A stretch of DNA of 64,000 nucleotides from Sporocytophaga myxococcoides DSM 11118 (GTDB lineage: Bacteria > Bacteroidota > Bacteroidia > Cytophagales > Cytophagaceae), in assembly GCF_000426725.1 (NCBI RefSeq), contig NZ_AUFX01000009.1, positions 186,001 to 250,000 on the forward strand. Reading direction: 5' to 3'. The position numbers and the translations under genes are program-made. Shown piece after piece: positions 44,468 through 55,042 of the stretch; the first letter of the stretch is position 1; each line of letters opens with the position of its first letter. Below the pieces are notes generated by a model. It searched no databases and was not told the DNA's origin. It saw only the letters and a program-made list of their open reading frames with translations.

Positions 44468-47020
44468 TTAGTTTCTCTTTACTTTAATTTCAAAAACAAA
44501 AGTTCTTGCCTTCTTTAAATCAAGAAAACTGTCTTCTCCTGATAAAGTTAAAGGCAATTGTTTCATTTTTTCTCCATCAGGTCCCAAAGGAGTTATCTTC
44601 AAATTCTTCAGTCCTTTAAAAATAACTTCACCATCTGCAACTTGAGCCAAAACAGGAGCATTACCTGGCTCTTCAAGCGCAGTTCTGGTTTCGTTAAATT
44701 TCTGACCTTTCATTTTACAGGTTGTTGTAACTACAAGATAAAAATTTTCTGAAACTGAAAGCGGTAAAGTATCTCTGGATACAAGCATTACACTCGCCCA
44801 TTTATTCTTCATTTTCACCTTCAGCATTGGTAAGTCAAATATTTCTCCGCTTAACTTCCCAACAACTCCCTGCACTCTAGGAGTATTAACTTTAAGAATT
44901 CCTTTCTGGTAATCCAAAACAAGTTCTTTGGTTTCACTTGTGATTATTTTATTGGCCTTATCATAAAACCCAATATATTTTGAAGGATCATTTCCCGTGA
45001 CTGCGCTATCTGACTTTGCTACTCTTGTGATATAAGGAAGATGGTAATTTTTATCTATATAGTCCGAATAAGAAGGTAAGTCATAAATTAACTTTTCATT
45101 TACTGCATCAATTACAATTCCAGGAGCAGTTTTAACATCACTTCTAAGGAAAACAGGCGCCGCTACTACCCATTGCGATAAGTGCTCCGGCATTTTGGAA
45201 AGTGTAAAAGGAGTGATTCGGTCCTTTCCCACAGGCGTAGCATCAAAATCAAACTGAATAATACCGTCAAGCCCCTGCAAGCTTCCATATGCAGAAATAT
45301 AAGGAAGTGCATCCAGTGTATATTCATTAGGATAACATGCATTAAACTCTGTTACTATAGTTGGTTTGTTATACCATTTATATTTGGTAATTGCAGCAAT
45401 GGAGCCTTTATCAGGATTCTTCAATAATGAGGTATTATTAACAGGAGCATATAATATTCTATTCCAGTTATTGTTGATTTTCCATAACTGAGGATGATCC
45501 CAATAGTCATTGGTTATAATCAGATCCATACCTTGATTATCCTTCGAATAAGCTAGAATTGGTGTAGGAAAATTACTACCGGCTAATAAATACTTTACTC
45601 CCAGAGACCTCATCAGCCGGTACATTTCATTGTAATAATCTTTTTCTATGGAAGAAAGAAAACGCAAACTGGCCTCTGTATTTCCTTTTTCCTTTTCTTT
45701 AAGTACCGGCGAAATGTTTGTACTGTAATCCAGATCAAAAACGGAAAGCTTTCCCTGATTTCCTTTAGCCAGAAACTGTTGCTGAAGTTCTTTTCTATAA
45801 TGAGGAGTCAGAATATCACCTCCAAAATGAACAAATACAGACGATTCATTAATGAATTCAGAAGCAATGATTGCTGGTTCTTCGCTGCACAAAAGCTTTG
45901 TGTATGCGTTCTTATGACTTAAAAGTTGTCGGATATATTCTTTTTGAAGTTCTATAACCTTTGGATCGAAGTAAGCAACTTGTTTCCCTCCCAAATCAGG
46001 AAGGCGATTAGCTACTCCATCCTCTTCTGTAAAATCTCTGTGAACAAGGAGATCCAGAAAGATATAAATACCTTTCTTTTTCAGTGCGTAAATCAGGTAA
46101 TCTAATTTATTGAGACTTTCTTTCGATAGTTGCTTGCTGTTTCCAACGTTTCCAAAAATATTGGGAACTGACCAGGGCGCATCCATATGGTGAAGTCGAA
46201 CAAGGTTGCATCCCATTTTAGATAGTCGCATGGCAAGTGAGTCTGCCGTTTCCCTCTCAGGAAAACAAGAACCTGCAACAAGGTTTACGCCCCAGAAACG
46301 GGCCACTGTTCCATCCGAAAATGCCAGTTTTCCATTTTGTACTTTAATAAAACCATGTTTTCCGGCAGGTGCATCCAATAAGGAAGACCAATCTGCATAA
46401 TGGCCAGCTTTGGATAGTGCCGGCTTCAAATCATACCATTCACCTTCATCTGCAGGGCCTGTGAGATTTTCTTTTTTCAGAGCTTCACCGGATCTTCCTA
46501 AAAGGCTTACCTGAATATCATCAAAAAAAGCAGTACCGGTACAATTCCCCAAAACAGCCTGAACTTTAACCTTTTTTGCTCCTGCAGGAATATTGTAGCT
46601 TTGCTGATAAAGAGTCCACTTCGTAGAGCCCTCTGCCTGACCTGTTACCGAAGGATAACCACCTGTCAAAGTACCATTCTCATCCAGAAACTCAACTGAA
46701 ATTCTGGCCATTTCCCAGGCTTCTTTTCCTTTTACAACATTTTCTGTCTTCATCCAGCCTGAGATTTCAGCTGTTGAAGCTCCTTCTGAAATCAATATAG
46801 TCTGGTCGGCACCGCTCCACTTGGGGCTATCAAGATGAACTTTCAAAGAATAATTACCAGATTTCCCTTCATTAATTACTTCCCCTCCCCACATATTCCA
46901 GCCTTTTGTTTGATTTTCAAAACTGCTGTTGGTAAGCAGATTTTCAGAAGGTTCCTGACCAAGGGCTATTGAAATACCTATAAAAATATGGCATATAAAG
47001 ACAAAAACAGGTCTTTTCAT
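44468..47020 (-). CDS. Secreted glycoside hydrolase, clan GH-A type (GH5-like) with carbohydrate-binding N-domain
   Basis: From the ATG at 47020 the protein has 850 aa. A signal peptide (residues 1-20, ending ALGQ) is followed by a CBM-like jelly roll (about 25-175, LLTNSSFENQTKGW...), and a TIM-barrel glycosidase (about 210-640): FWGVNLV, MGCNLVRLHHMDAPW, an Asn391-Glu392 pair (FINESS, acid/base) and TEFNACYP with Glu558 as likely nucleophile. A C-terminal beta domain follows; no T9SS sorting domain is apparent, so it is probably periplasmic or outer-membrane associated. The substrate is a beta-glycan or oligosaccharide, not determinable here. The longer frame adds 18 unneeded residues. Confidence 0.85.
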   Translation of the reverse strand: MKRPVFVFICHIFIGISIALGQEPSENLLTNSSFENQTKGWNMWGGEVINEGKSGNYSLKVHLDSPKWSGADQTILISEGASTAEISGWMKTENVVKGKEAWEMARISVEFLDENGTLTGGYPSVTGQAEGSTKWTLYQQSYNIPAGAKKVKVQAVLGNCTGTAFFDDIQVSLLGRSGEALKKENLTGPADEGEWYDLKPALSKAGHYADWSSLLDAPAGKHGFIKVQNGKLAFSDGTVARFWGVNLVAGSCFPERETADSLAMRLSKMGCNLVRLHHMDAPWSVPNIFGNVGNSKQLSKESLNKLDYLIYALKKKGIYIFLDLLVHRDFTEEDGVANRLPDLGGKQVAYFDPKVIELQKEYIRQLLSHKNAYTKLLCSEEPAIIASEFINESSVFVHFGGDILTPHYRKELQQQFLAKGNQGKLSVFDLDYSTNISPVLKEKEKGNTEASLRFLSSIEKDYYNEMYRLMRSLGVKYLLAGSNFPTPILAYSKDNQGMDLIITNDYWDHPQLWKINNNWNRILYAPVNNTSLLKNPDKGSIAAITKYKWYNKPTIVTEFNACYPNEYTLDALPYISAYGSLQGLDGIIQFDFDATPVGKDRITPFTLSKMPEHLSQWVVAAPVFLRSDVKTAPGIVIDAVNEKLIYDLPSYSDYIDKNYHLPYITRVAKSDSAVTGNDPSKYIGFYDKANKIITSETKELVLDYQKGILKVNTPRVQGVVGKLSGEIFDLPMLKVKMKNKWASVMLVSRDTLPLSVSENFYLVVTTTCKMKGQKFNETRTALEEPGNAPVLAQVADGEVIFKGLKNLKITPLGPDGEKMKQLPLTLSGEDSFLDLKKARTFVFEIKVKRN

Positions 47021-47189
47021 CGATTTAGATTTTGCTAAAAATAAACAATAAATCTTAAAAAAACAGGAATTCAATTTTCAAGAAAAACTCAATACTTAAC
47101 TAAGTGAGCAGATAAAGGTTAATAATATACAGAGGTGTGATGGAAACAATTAAAGAATAATAAACTGAGGAATTAATTTTTTAAGAGAG

Positions 47190-49424
47190 ATGGGAAAGAC
47201 CATAATAATATCCAACCGGCTTCCGGTGAGTATCCAGAAAAAGGAGGATGGATTGTCATATACTCCAAGCGCAGGTGGACTTGCAACTGGACTTGGATCA
47301 ATTTATAAATCGGGCGACAATGTTTGGTTAGGTTGGCCAGGGTTATATGTGACCAATGACAATGAAAAAGAGGAAATAACATACAACCTGAAAAATGAAA
47401 ACATGGCTCCGGTCTTTCTAACCAAGGAGGAGATTGAAAAGTTTTATGAGGGTTTCAGCAATACGACCTTGTGGCCATTGTTTCACTATTTTCCTTCCTA
47501 CACTTCATTTGACGAAGGTTATTGGGAGACATACAAACTTGTGAACCAGATATTCTGTGATGAAACATTAAAGTATGCGAACAATGATGACATTATCTGG
47601 ATTCATGATTATCAGCTTCTGCTTTTACCTAATATGATAAGAGAAAAGCTGCCTGATGCTACCATTGGCTTTTTTCAGCATATCCCTTTTCCCTCATTTG
47701 AGATCTTCAGGAACCTGCCCTGGAGAAAGGAACTTCTAGAAGGTATGCTTGGGTCTGATCTTATTGGGTTCCACACCTACGATGATGTCCGGCATTTTCT
47801 AAGTTCTGTAAATAGGCTTGTGGGCCTTGACAATAAAATGGGTGAACTGAGAGTAGAGGAAAGAATATGTATGGTAGATTCTTTTCCGATGGGCATTGAT
47901 TATGAGAAATTTGATAAAGCCGCCAGATCAGAAAACACTGCTAAGGAAATCGCTTCTTATGATGAGTTTCTTGGAGACACCAAAACTATTGTTTCAATTG
48001 ACAGGCTGGATTATTCAAAAGGCATTCCTGACAGGCTTCTGGCATTTGATCTCTTTCTGGAAAATTATCCTGAATATAAAGGTCAGGTAACTTTACTCAT
48101 GATAGTTGTTCCAAGCCGTGATCAGGTAGAACTCTATAAACAACTAAAGGTTGAAATAGATGAACTGGTTGGAAGGATCAATGGTAAACACGGAAAAATA
48201 GATTGGACGCCGATAAGATATTTCTATAGATCCTTCCCCTTCACTTCCTTATCTGCAATGTACAGATTATCCGACATTGCATTGGTAACACCTCTCAGAG
48301 ACGGGATGAACCTTGTTTGCAAAGAATATATAGCCAGCAAAATTGACCAGACCGGGGTGCTGATATTAAGTGAAATGGCCGGAGCGGCAAAAGAGCTTTC
48401 TGATGCTTTGATTATTAATCCTAATAATCTTCCTGAAATGGCAGATGCTATATACAAAGCATTGACAATGTCTGAAGAGGAACAAATAAGAAGAATGGAT
48501 GAGCTGCAGTCAGTTGTAAAAAGGTATGACATTCACAATTGGGTACAGCTGTTTATGAGAAGTCTGGATGTGGTAAAAGAAAAACAACACGAAATGTCTG
48601 TAAAACAATTAAGCAATCAATCAAAACTTGAACTGATTGAAGATTATAAAAAGGCCGAGAAAAGGATACTTTTTCTTGACTATGATGGCACGCTTGTTCC
48701 ATTTAAACAAAATCCTAAACAAGCAAGACCCGACAAAGAATTGTATGGGATACTTGAAGATCTTTCTTCCGATCCCAAGAATAAGATTGTAATCATAAGT
48801 GGAAGAGATAGGGATACTCTTGATGACTGGTTTGGGAAATTAAGTATAGACCTGATCGCTGAACATGGAGTATGGCTCAGAGAAGGTCGTCCTTACTGGA
48901 GTATGATTGATTATTTGACGGATGAATGGAAGGCAGAAATTTCTCCTATATTAGAAATGTTTGTAGCCAGAACTCCTGGTTCCTTCATTGAAACTAAAGG
49001 GTATTCACTCGTATGGCATTATAGAAAGTCTGATCCTGCATTAGGTGAATTAAGATCCAGAGAACTTGTAAGTCACTTGCAATTCATTACCACGAACATG
49101 AATATCAAAGTGCTTGAAGGTAACAAGGTGGTGGAAGTAAAAAATGCCGGAATCAATAAAGGTAAAGCAGCTTTAAGATGGCTGAATGAATCTTTCAACT
49201 TTATCTTAGCCGCCGGAGATGATTGGACAGATGAAGACACCTTCAATGCTATGCCTGATTCTGCATATACATTAAAGATAGGTAATACTCCTACTTCGGC
49301 AAGGTACAATCTTCACGAGTGTGGCCCCGACTATTGCACTGAAATGAGAAGTCTGCTTATTACACTTGCTCAAGAAGGGCACCAGATAAGAAGGAAAGTT
49401 TTAAGTAATAAAGCTGAAAGCTGA
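47190..49424 (+). CDS. Bifunctional trehalose-6-phosphate synthase/phosphatase
   Basis: The 744-aa fusion joins an OtsA-type GT20 synthase (about residues 1-470: NRLPVSIQKK, GWPGL, WIHDYQLLLLPNMIR, GFFQHIPFPS, RDGMNLVCKEY) to an OtsB-type HAD phosphatase (about 485-740: LFLDYDGTLVPF with the nucleophile Asp, SGRDRDTL, GDDWTDEDTF). It makes trehalose from UDP-glucose and glucose 6-phosphate in one chain. Purine-rich AAGAGAG precedes the start. It is convergent with a GH15 gene, a common pairing that links trehalose synthesis with breakdown or turnover. Confidence 0.96.
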   Translation: MGKTIIISNRLPVSIQKKEDGLSYTPSAGGLATGLGSIYKSGDNVWLGWPGLYVTNDNEKEEITYNLKNENMAPVFLTKEEIEKFYEGFSNTTLWPLFHYFPSYTSFDEGYWETYKLVNQIFCDETLKYANNDDIIWIHDYQLLLLPNMIREKLPDATIGFFQHIPFPSFEIFRNLPWRKELLEGMLGSDLIGFHTYDDVRHFLSSVNRLVGLDNKMGELRVEERICMVDSFPMGIDYEKFDKAARSENTAKEIASYDEFLGDTKTIVSIDRLDYSKGIPDRLLAFDLFLENYPEYKGQVTLLMIVVPSRDQVELYKQLKVEIDELVGRINGKHGKIDWTPIRYFYRSFPFTSLSAMYRLSDIALVTPLRDGMNLVCKEYIASKIDQTGVLILSEMAGAAKELSDALIINPNNLPEMADAIYKALTMSEEEQIRRMDELQSVVKRYDIHNWVQLFMRSLDVVKEKQHEMSVKQLSNQSKLELIEDYKKAEKRILFLDYDGTLVPFKQNPKQARPDKELYGILEDLSSDPKNKIVIISGRDRDTLDDWFGKLSIDLIAEHGVWLREGRPYWSMIDYLTDEWKAEISPILEMFVARTPGSFIETKGYSLVWHYRKSDPALGELRSRELVSHLQFITTNMNIKVLEGNKVVEVKNAGINKGKAALRWLNESFNFILAAGDDWTDEDTFNAMPDSAYTLKIGNTPTSARYNLHECGPDYCTEMRSLLITLAQEGHQIRRKVLSNKAES

Positions 49425-49433
49425 TAGTATAAC

Positions 49434-49460
49434 AAAAAAGAGGCTTATGCCTCTTTTTTT
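49434..49460 (+). terminator. Terminator of trehalose synthase/phosphatase gene
   Basis: Eleven-bp stem AAAAAAGAGGC (49434-49444) with 49449-49459, tetraloop TTAT, then T. It can work for both convergent genes. Confidence 0.9.
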
Positions 49461-49462
49461 TC

Positions 49463-49491
49463 TTATAACTTATTACTTATTACTTACAACT
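49463..49491. repeat. Short dispersed repeat (TTATTACTTATTACTTACAACTT type)
   Basis: The sequence between the terminator and the GH15 stop resembles the right arm of the inverted-repeat element at 43.4 kb (ACTTATTACTTACAACTT shared). It is again at a gene 3' end. Confidence 0.4.
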
Positions 49492-49492
49492 T

Positions 49493-51337
49493 TCACAGGA
49501 ATGTAGGTAAATCCAGTTTCTTCGCAATTTTAAATGCCGCGTTCAGTTGCCCTACATGGCTATATGCCTGAGGGAAATTCCCCCACTGACTTCCAGAACT
49601 GGCTTCAACATCTTCACTTAGTAATCCAAGGTGATTTTGAAATCTCAAAAGCTTTTCAAACTCCTTGATAGCATCCTCTGTACGCCCTACCATTGCCAGT
49701 GCTTCCACATACCAATAAGCACAGATCAAAAAGGTAGATTCCGGAGTTCCAAAATCATCTTCATGCTTATATCTGAAAAACAGTCCTTCATCAGTCTTAA
49801 GTCCTTCCTCCAGTGCTATCAAATGTTTTCTAGCTCTATCCGAATTAGGATCCAGATATCTCATTGTGATCAACTGAAGACAGGAAGCATCCAAATTCTT
49901 TCCTCCGACAGCCTGAGTGTATACTTCTCTTTCAGGGTCGTAACAAGCCTCTATCTGTTTTATGGCAAGCTCTTTAAGGATAGTTGCCTTTCTTATGATC
50001 TCTTCGTTCTTGAAGTATTTTCCAATCTTAAGAGCAGAACAAGCTCCTGCCCAATGGAATAAAAATGTATAACAATGCTGCTGTGCAATGTGCCTGAATT
50101 CCCAAAGACCTGCATCCGGTTCATACATGGTATCTTCAATTTTTCTCAATGTATGATTGATGAGTCGCTGAGAATAATACCTACCTCCTTCAGAGAATCT
50201 GGTATCAACATAGAGTGGCAATAAAGCCACAAGCACTTGCCCATATACGTCATTTTGAATATGGGTATAAGCATCATTCCCTACTCTGACTGGTTTATTA
50301 TTTTCCCCATATCCATGTAAAGGTAACTCTTTTTCAATCAATGCCTTTCTACCAGTTATTGAATAAAGAGGCTGATACCTGTCAGTTTCATTGATTGTAA
50401 TGTTTTCTATGTAATGAAAATATCTTTCCAATTCTTCAAAGTGACCAACGTTATGGAAAGCGTTCAGAATATAATAAGTATCTCTCAACCAGCAATAGCG
50501 ATAGTCCCAGTTACGTGTAGTTCCGGGATATTCCGGTAAGCTGGTGGTACCAGCAGCTATAATAGCACCTGTATCTTCAAACTGGTGAATTTTCAGACAT
50601 AACGCTGACCTGATAATTTGCTCCTGATAAAAAATTCCGATGCTGGTACTCTTCACCCAATTTTGCCAGTATTTTACTGTCTTCCAGAGAAAATCTTCCG
50701 CAGTTTCCTCCAGAGGGGCTTCCAGAGGAATACCGTAGGTAAGAATTATATATTTAGCTTCATTCAATACAAATGAACTTTCATCAGCAATAAAATTAAG
50801 AGCAATATTTGTGGTTAACCTGATTTGCTGGGACAGGCCCATAAACCTGATATGGCTACTTCCCTGATAAGCTTCAGGAACGAGCTCTCCATATTCACCA
50901 ACAGGACGACAAGAAACTTTTACCCTTGGGGAACCTGACAATGGTTCTATTTTCCGCACCAGCATTAAGGGTTTAAAATTCCTTTCATACTGATAAAATC
51001 TGGGAGCAAAATCAGTTACCCTGAACCGGCCTTCTGAGCATTCAAAATCAGTCACGAGGACGTTAGTGTTTTCAATATACTTTTGGCTGGATACAAAATT
51101 TTCTTCGTGCGGGAGAATCGAAAATTTGCCACCTTTATCTTTATCCAAAAGTTCACCAAAAATAAAACTACTGTCAAACTGCGGCCAGCACATCCAGACA
51201 ATATTTGCAGTTTTATCAATATGAGCCATAAATGCACAATTGCCTATAATGCCCATTTCGTAGGTATGCCTTTTCCCCATAAATTCTTTTTGACTCTGTG
51301 AAAAAATCTTTTTTTTGACTAACCTGAAATTCGCCAT
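49493..51337 (-). CDS. Glycoside hydrolase family 15 protein (trehalase/glucoamylase-like)
   Basis: The 614-aa protein has an N-terminal beta domain (about residues 25-230: GIIGNCAFMAHIDKTANIVWMCWP) and the GH15 (alpha/alpha)6 barrel with GTTRNWDYRYCWLRD and ending DVEASSGSQWGNFPQAYSHVG, where the C-terminal catalytic Glu is expected. There is no signal peptide, so it is cytoplasmic. GH15 enzymes of this subgroup beside trehalose synthesis genes include trehalases, but glucoamylase activity is also possible. A Met at residue 20 is an alternative start. Confidence 0.92.
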   Translation of the reverse strand: MANFRLVKKKIFSQSQKEFMGKRHTYEMGIIGNCAFMAHIDKTANIVWMCWPQFDSSFIFGELLDKDKGGKFSILPHEENFVSSQKYIENTNVLVTDFECSEGRFRVTDFAPRFYQYERNFKPLMLVRKIEPLSGSPRVKVSCRPVGEYGELVPEAYQGSSHIRFMGLSQQIRLTTNIALNFIADESSFVLNEAKYIILTYGIPLEAPLEETAEDFLWKTVKYWQNWVKSTSIGIFYQEQIIRSALCLKIHQFEDTGAIIAAGTTSLPEYPGTTRNWDYRYCWLRDTYYILNAFHNVGHFEELERYFHYIENITINETDRYQPLYSITGRKALIEKELPLHGYGENNKPVRVGNDAYTHIQNDVYGQVLVALLPLYVDTRFSEGGRYYSQRLINHTLRKIEDTMYEPDAGLWEFRHIAQQHCYTFLFHWAGACSALKIGKYFKNEEIIRKATILKELAIKQIEACYDPEREVYTQAVGGKNLDASCLQLITMRYLDPNSDRARKHLIALEEGLKTDEGLFFRYKHEDDFGTPESTFLICAYWYVEALAMVGRTEDAIKEFEKLLRFQNHLGLLSEDVEASSGSQWGNFPQAYSHVGQLNAAFKIAKKLDLPTFL

Positions 51338-51615
51338 ATGGTTTGAATCAATTTAATCTCCCTCCTAAACGCACTTACAAAATACCTTAACAATCAAAAC
51401 TTTAACACAACAAAACTCCACATAAATTAAAATTTATTTACTTTTGATTTTATCAGGGGATATAGATATTGAAAATACCCTAGTTCCCATCCAAAAAATT
51501 CAATTATTTGAATTTAAAATTGTATTTTAGATACATTGATAGTACCTGGAATTCAAAATAAAAAATATACCTGGGAATTATCCCGCTCGTTTTAATAGAT
51601 AAAAAATCACCTCTT

Positions 51616-54600
51616 ATGCATAAGAATTATCTACTTTTTATTTTACTCTGTTTATTCTTTTTTCCGACAAATGCCCAAAACAAAAAGGAAAGTCCGGGCA
51701 TTACCACAAACAAACGAGGCCGGAAAATTTTACAAAATACGATCAATATTAAATTAAAGCCTGGTGTATATGATTCGGTAAAGTCAGGAAAACTGAATTT
51801 ACAACCTGAATTAAAAAAATTACTCAAGCAAGCCCAAATCGAGGAGGTGAAACCCATGTTTTCCGATCTTGATATTCAGCCTTCACACAAAAGAAAGTTC
51901 TGTTCAGGAATTGAAAGACTTCACACTATTAAATATTCTTCCAACTATACCATCGAAGATATCATAGAATTGTTAATGAAAACAGGCTATGTTGAATATG
52001 CTGAACCAGTGTTTGTGGAAGAATTGCTTTATATTCCCAATGACCCAAAAGCTCAACCCTATATCAATCAAAATGACACCAGTCTGTTTTATCTTTCTCG
52101 TATAAAAGCTTATGAAGCCTGGGATATACATAAAGGCGATACCAATACTGTAATTGGAATCATTGATACAGGGGTCAGACCAACACATGAGGATCTCAAA
52201 GACAATATAAAACTCAACTGGAACGACCCAATTGATAATGTTGACAACGACCAAGATGGTTACATTGATAATTTCATGGGATGGGACCTTGGAGACGGAG
52301 ACAATAACCCCACTGCAGACGGCTCCCCACATGGAACTGAGGTATCATCCTTAGCCGCTGCCACTGGCGATAATGGCAAAGGTGGAATTGGTACTGGATT
52401 TAAATGCAAATTCTTACCGATAAAAGCCTCTCCCACAAATGCAGGAGGTGCCATAGCATATGGATATCAAGGCCTGGTATATGCTGCCAGACAAGGGTGC
52501 AAAGTTGCAAACCTTTCATGGGGAGGCACCGGAGAATACTCTCAGGCAACCCAAGATATTATTAATTATGCTGCATTAGAAAAAGATGTATTAGTCCTGG
52601 CTGCTGCCGGAAATACGAATAAAGAACAAGATTATTATCCCGCCTCTTATGACAATGTTTTAAGCGTTGCATCTTGTGACACCATATACTCTCCTTCTGC
52701 AGGAAAACTAATTGAAACTCGAAGACTTACTTATAGTACCAATGTAGATATTATCGCACAGGGAATTAATATTACCATAGCTTCCAATAGCGGGGATAAC
52801 CAATACCTCAGAGATGGAGGAAGCTCCTTTTCAACTCCCATTGTTGCAGGAGCTGCAGCTTTGGTCAGATCCAAATTCCCGAATCTTTCGGCCATACAAG
52901 CCGCTGAACTAATCAGAGTAACAGCCGATGTAATGGATACATTCCCTGAAAACCTTGCTTTCCGAGGCAAAATGGGAAAAGGAAGATTAAATATGTACAG
53001 AGCCTTGACTGATTCTATTTCTCCTGCAATCAGGGTTGTCAACTATTCTTACAAAGGATTATATGGAACTTACACTTATGCAGGCGATACAGCTAAGCTC
53101 TCTGTTCAATTTAAGAATTATCTGAAACCGTCATCAGCAAACTTAGAAGTAAGTATATCCTGTGATGCATCTTTTGTACAGATCAAGGATAATAAAATTA
53201 ATATCGGAGCACTTAATACACTCCAAACAATTGAGAAAAACGATGATGTATTTTCTTTAATAATAGATCAAAATACTCCAAATAATTCATTGGTAAAATT
53301 CAGATTGGACTTTAAAGACCCTTCTACAAGTTATATTGATTACCAGTATATCACCTTACTCATCAATCCCGATTTTCGAATTGTTGATACCAATCTTGTA
53401 AACTTGACTGTTGCTGGCAATGGAAGATTAGGACATAGTGATAAAGAAATGAAAAGAGGAGAAGGAATGATATTTAAAGGATCATCTATGATATATGAAT
53501 CTGGTTTAATGATAGCAACAGATAAAAATACAGTATCCGATTGCGTTCGAACCGACCCATATAATACTGATGAAGACTTTGAAGCTACTAAATCAATATC
53601 ATTTGTTAGGCCAATTCATTCTAATGAAGAAACCTACGCTGAGTTTCAAGACATAAGAACAGTTGGCACTAAAGTAAAAGTAAAGCAAAGAACTTATGCA
53701 TGGAAAAATAGTCCAAATGATAGTTATATCATAGTAGAATATAATATTCAAAATGCTTCAGGTGTTACCATCGATTCCCTTTACACAGGGCTCTTTACTG
53801 ATTGGGATATTAATGATTATGACTATAATAGAGCCGACTATGACTATACAGACAGTATTGGATATTGTTACAATACATTTCTTAACGGTCTTTATGGTGG
53901 AGTCGCTATTCTCACTAAAGATAAACCGGTCTGTTTTTCTATGGACAACGGAAATGTTGCTGGCACTATAAATCCAAATGATAGAGTAGACGGCTTCACC
54001 AGTCAGGAAAAATTCACAACATTATCCAAAGGTATTGGCCGAAAACAAGCTGGCGCAAGTGGCGCAGGATATGATGTATCACAAGTTGTCGGAGTTTCTT
54101 TGTACAATATAAAAAACGAAGAATCCCGAACTATTGCTTTTGCTTTTATCGCTGCCGAGAATCTATATGATTTAAAAATGAGCTCTAGAGCAGCAAGAAG
54201 TAAATATCATGAAATTAAGAAGAGCCCTTTACCAGTCGTACAAAACACCTATTCGTTTTGTAAAGGTGAACAGACTGATATAACAATAACCCCAACTAAC
54301 GGTAGCACCTTTAATTTCTATAAATCTCCTGGACCTCCAAATCTATTATATACAGGTTCTGAATATCATATAAGTAATCTTTCCAAAACAGATACTATTT
54401 TCATAAGCAATGTTGACTCTCTGTTTGAAAGCAATCTTGCTAAAGTAGCTTTAAACTTCTATGAAAGAAGTCAGGCGGATTTTTCTGTAATTCCAGATAC
54501 AGTAGTTGACATTAATTCCAGAGTATACTTCGTAGACCAAAGCTCAAATTCTGTCAACAGACTTTGGGATTTTGGGAACGGCAATACCTCTGCTGCGTCA

Positions 54601-54975
54601 CTAGCTTCATTTACTTATGATACACCAGGAAACTTTGATGTAAAGCTGATTGCTGAAAATAATTACGGATGCAATGATACTGTTACAAAAACAATAAATG
54701 TAAGAGTAGCGACTTCTTTAAATGCCTCAAGTGAAGGACTTGTAAATATTTATCCTAACCCTGTAGAAAACAATTTAACTTTGAATTTAACCCAAGTAAA
54801 CAATGCTTGCACCATTTCAATAGTGAATTTACTCGGTGAAGAAGTATTTACAGAATATCTGGATACGCAGGTCAGCAGCAAAGAAATTAATACATCTAAC
54901 CTGACATCAGGTGTTTATTTTTTAAGAATTGTTTCAGGAAATATGACCTTGACAAAAAAATTCAATAAGCTATAA
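51616..54975 (+). CDS. S8 (subtilisin-like) serine peptidase with PKD and T9SS sorting domain
   Basis: The 1119-aa protein has a signal peptide (MHKNYLLFILLCLFFFPTNAQ), a propeptide, and an S8 catalytic domain with Asp184 (IIDTGVRP), His239 (SPHGTEV) and Ser404 (GGSSFSTPIVAG). A long beta-rich region follows (about 480-900), then a PKD-like domain (about 945-1015, DQSSNSVNRLWDFGNG) and a type A sorting domain (IYPNPVENNL ... TLTKKFNKL). It is an extracellular protease exported by T9SS and probably surface-attached. It is monocistronic with its own terminator. Confidence 0.95.
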   Translation: MHKNYLLFILLCLFFFPTNAQNKKESPGITTNKRGRKILQNTINIKLKPGVYDSVKSGKLNLQPELKKLLKQAQIEEVKPMFSDLDIQPSHKRKFCSGIERLHTIKYSSNYTIEDIIELLMKTGYVEYAEPVFVEELLYIPNDPKAQPYINQNDTSLFYLSRIKAYEAWDIHKGDTNTVIGIIDTGVRPTHEDLKDNIKLNWNDPIDNVDNDQDGYIDNFMGWDLGDGDNNPTADGSPHGTEVSSLAAATGDNGKGGIGTGFKCKFLPIKASPTNAGGAIAYGYQGLVYAARQGCKVANLSWGGTGEYSQATQDIINYAALEKDVLVLAAAGNTNKEQDYYPASYDNVLSVASCDTIYSPSAGKLIETRRLTYSTNVDIIAQGINITIASNSGDNQYLRDGGSSFSTPIVAGAAALVRSKFPNLSAIQAAELIRVTADVMDTFPENLAFRGKMGKGRLNMYRALTDSISPAIRVVNYSYKGLYGTYTYAGDTAKLSVQFKNYLKPSSANLEVSISCDASFVQIKDNKINIGALNTLQTIEKNDDVFSLIIDQNTPNNSLVKFRLDFKDPSTSYIDYQYITLLINPDFRIVDTNLVNLTVAGNGRLGHSDKEMKRGEGMIFKGSSMIYESGLMIATDKNTVSDCVRTDPYNTDEDFEATKSISFVRPIHSNEETYAEFQDIRTVGTKVKVKQRTYAWKNSPNDSYIIVEYNIQNASGVTIDSLYTGLFTDWDINDYDYNRADYDYTDSIGYCYNTFLNGLYGGVAILTKDKPVCFSMDNGNVAGTINPNDRVDGFTSQEKFTTLSKGIGRKQAGASGAGYDVSQVVGVSLYNIKNEESRTIAFAFIAAENLYDLKMSSRAARSKYHEIKKSPLPVVQNTYSFCKGEQTDITITPTNGSTFNFYKSPGPPNLLYTGSEYHISNLSKTDTIFISNVDSLFESNLAKVALNFYERSQADFSVIPDTVVDINSRVYFVDQSSNSVNRLWDFGNGNTSAASLASFTYDTPGNFDVKLIAENNYGCNDTVTKTINVRVATSLNASSEGLVNIYPNPVENNLTLNLTQVNNACTISIVNLLGEEVFTEYLDTQVSSKEINTSNLTSGVYFLRIVSGNMTLTKKFNKL

Positions 54976-55001
54976 ATACTAAAACAATTTTCATGATATT
55001 T

Positions 55002-55038
55002 AGCCTTCCACTGTTAAAGTTGGAGGCTTTTGTTTTTT
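55002..55038 (+). terminator. Terminator of S8 peptidase gene
   Basis: Seven-bp stem, AGCCTTC (55002-55008) with 55022-55028 (one G-U), 13-base loop, then TTTGTTTTTT, directly before the cinA start. Confidence 0.75.
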
Positions 55039-55042
55039 AATT

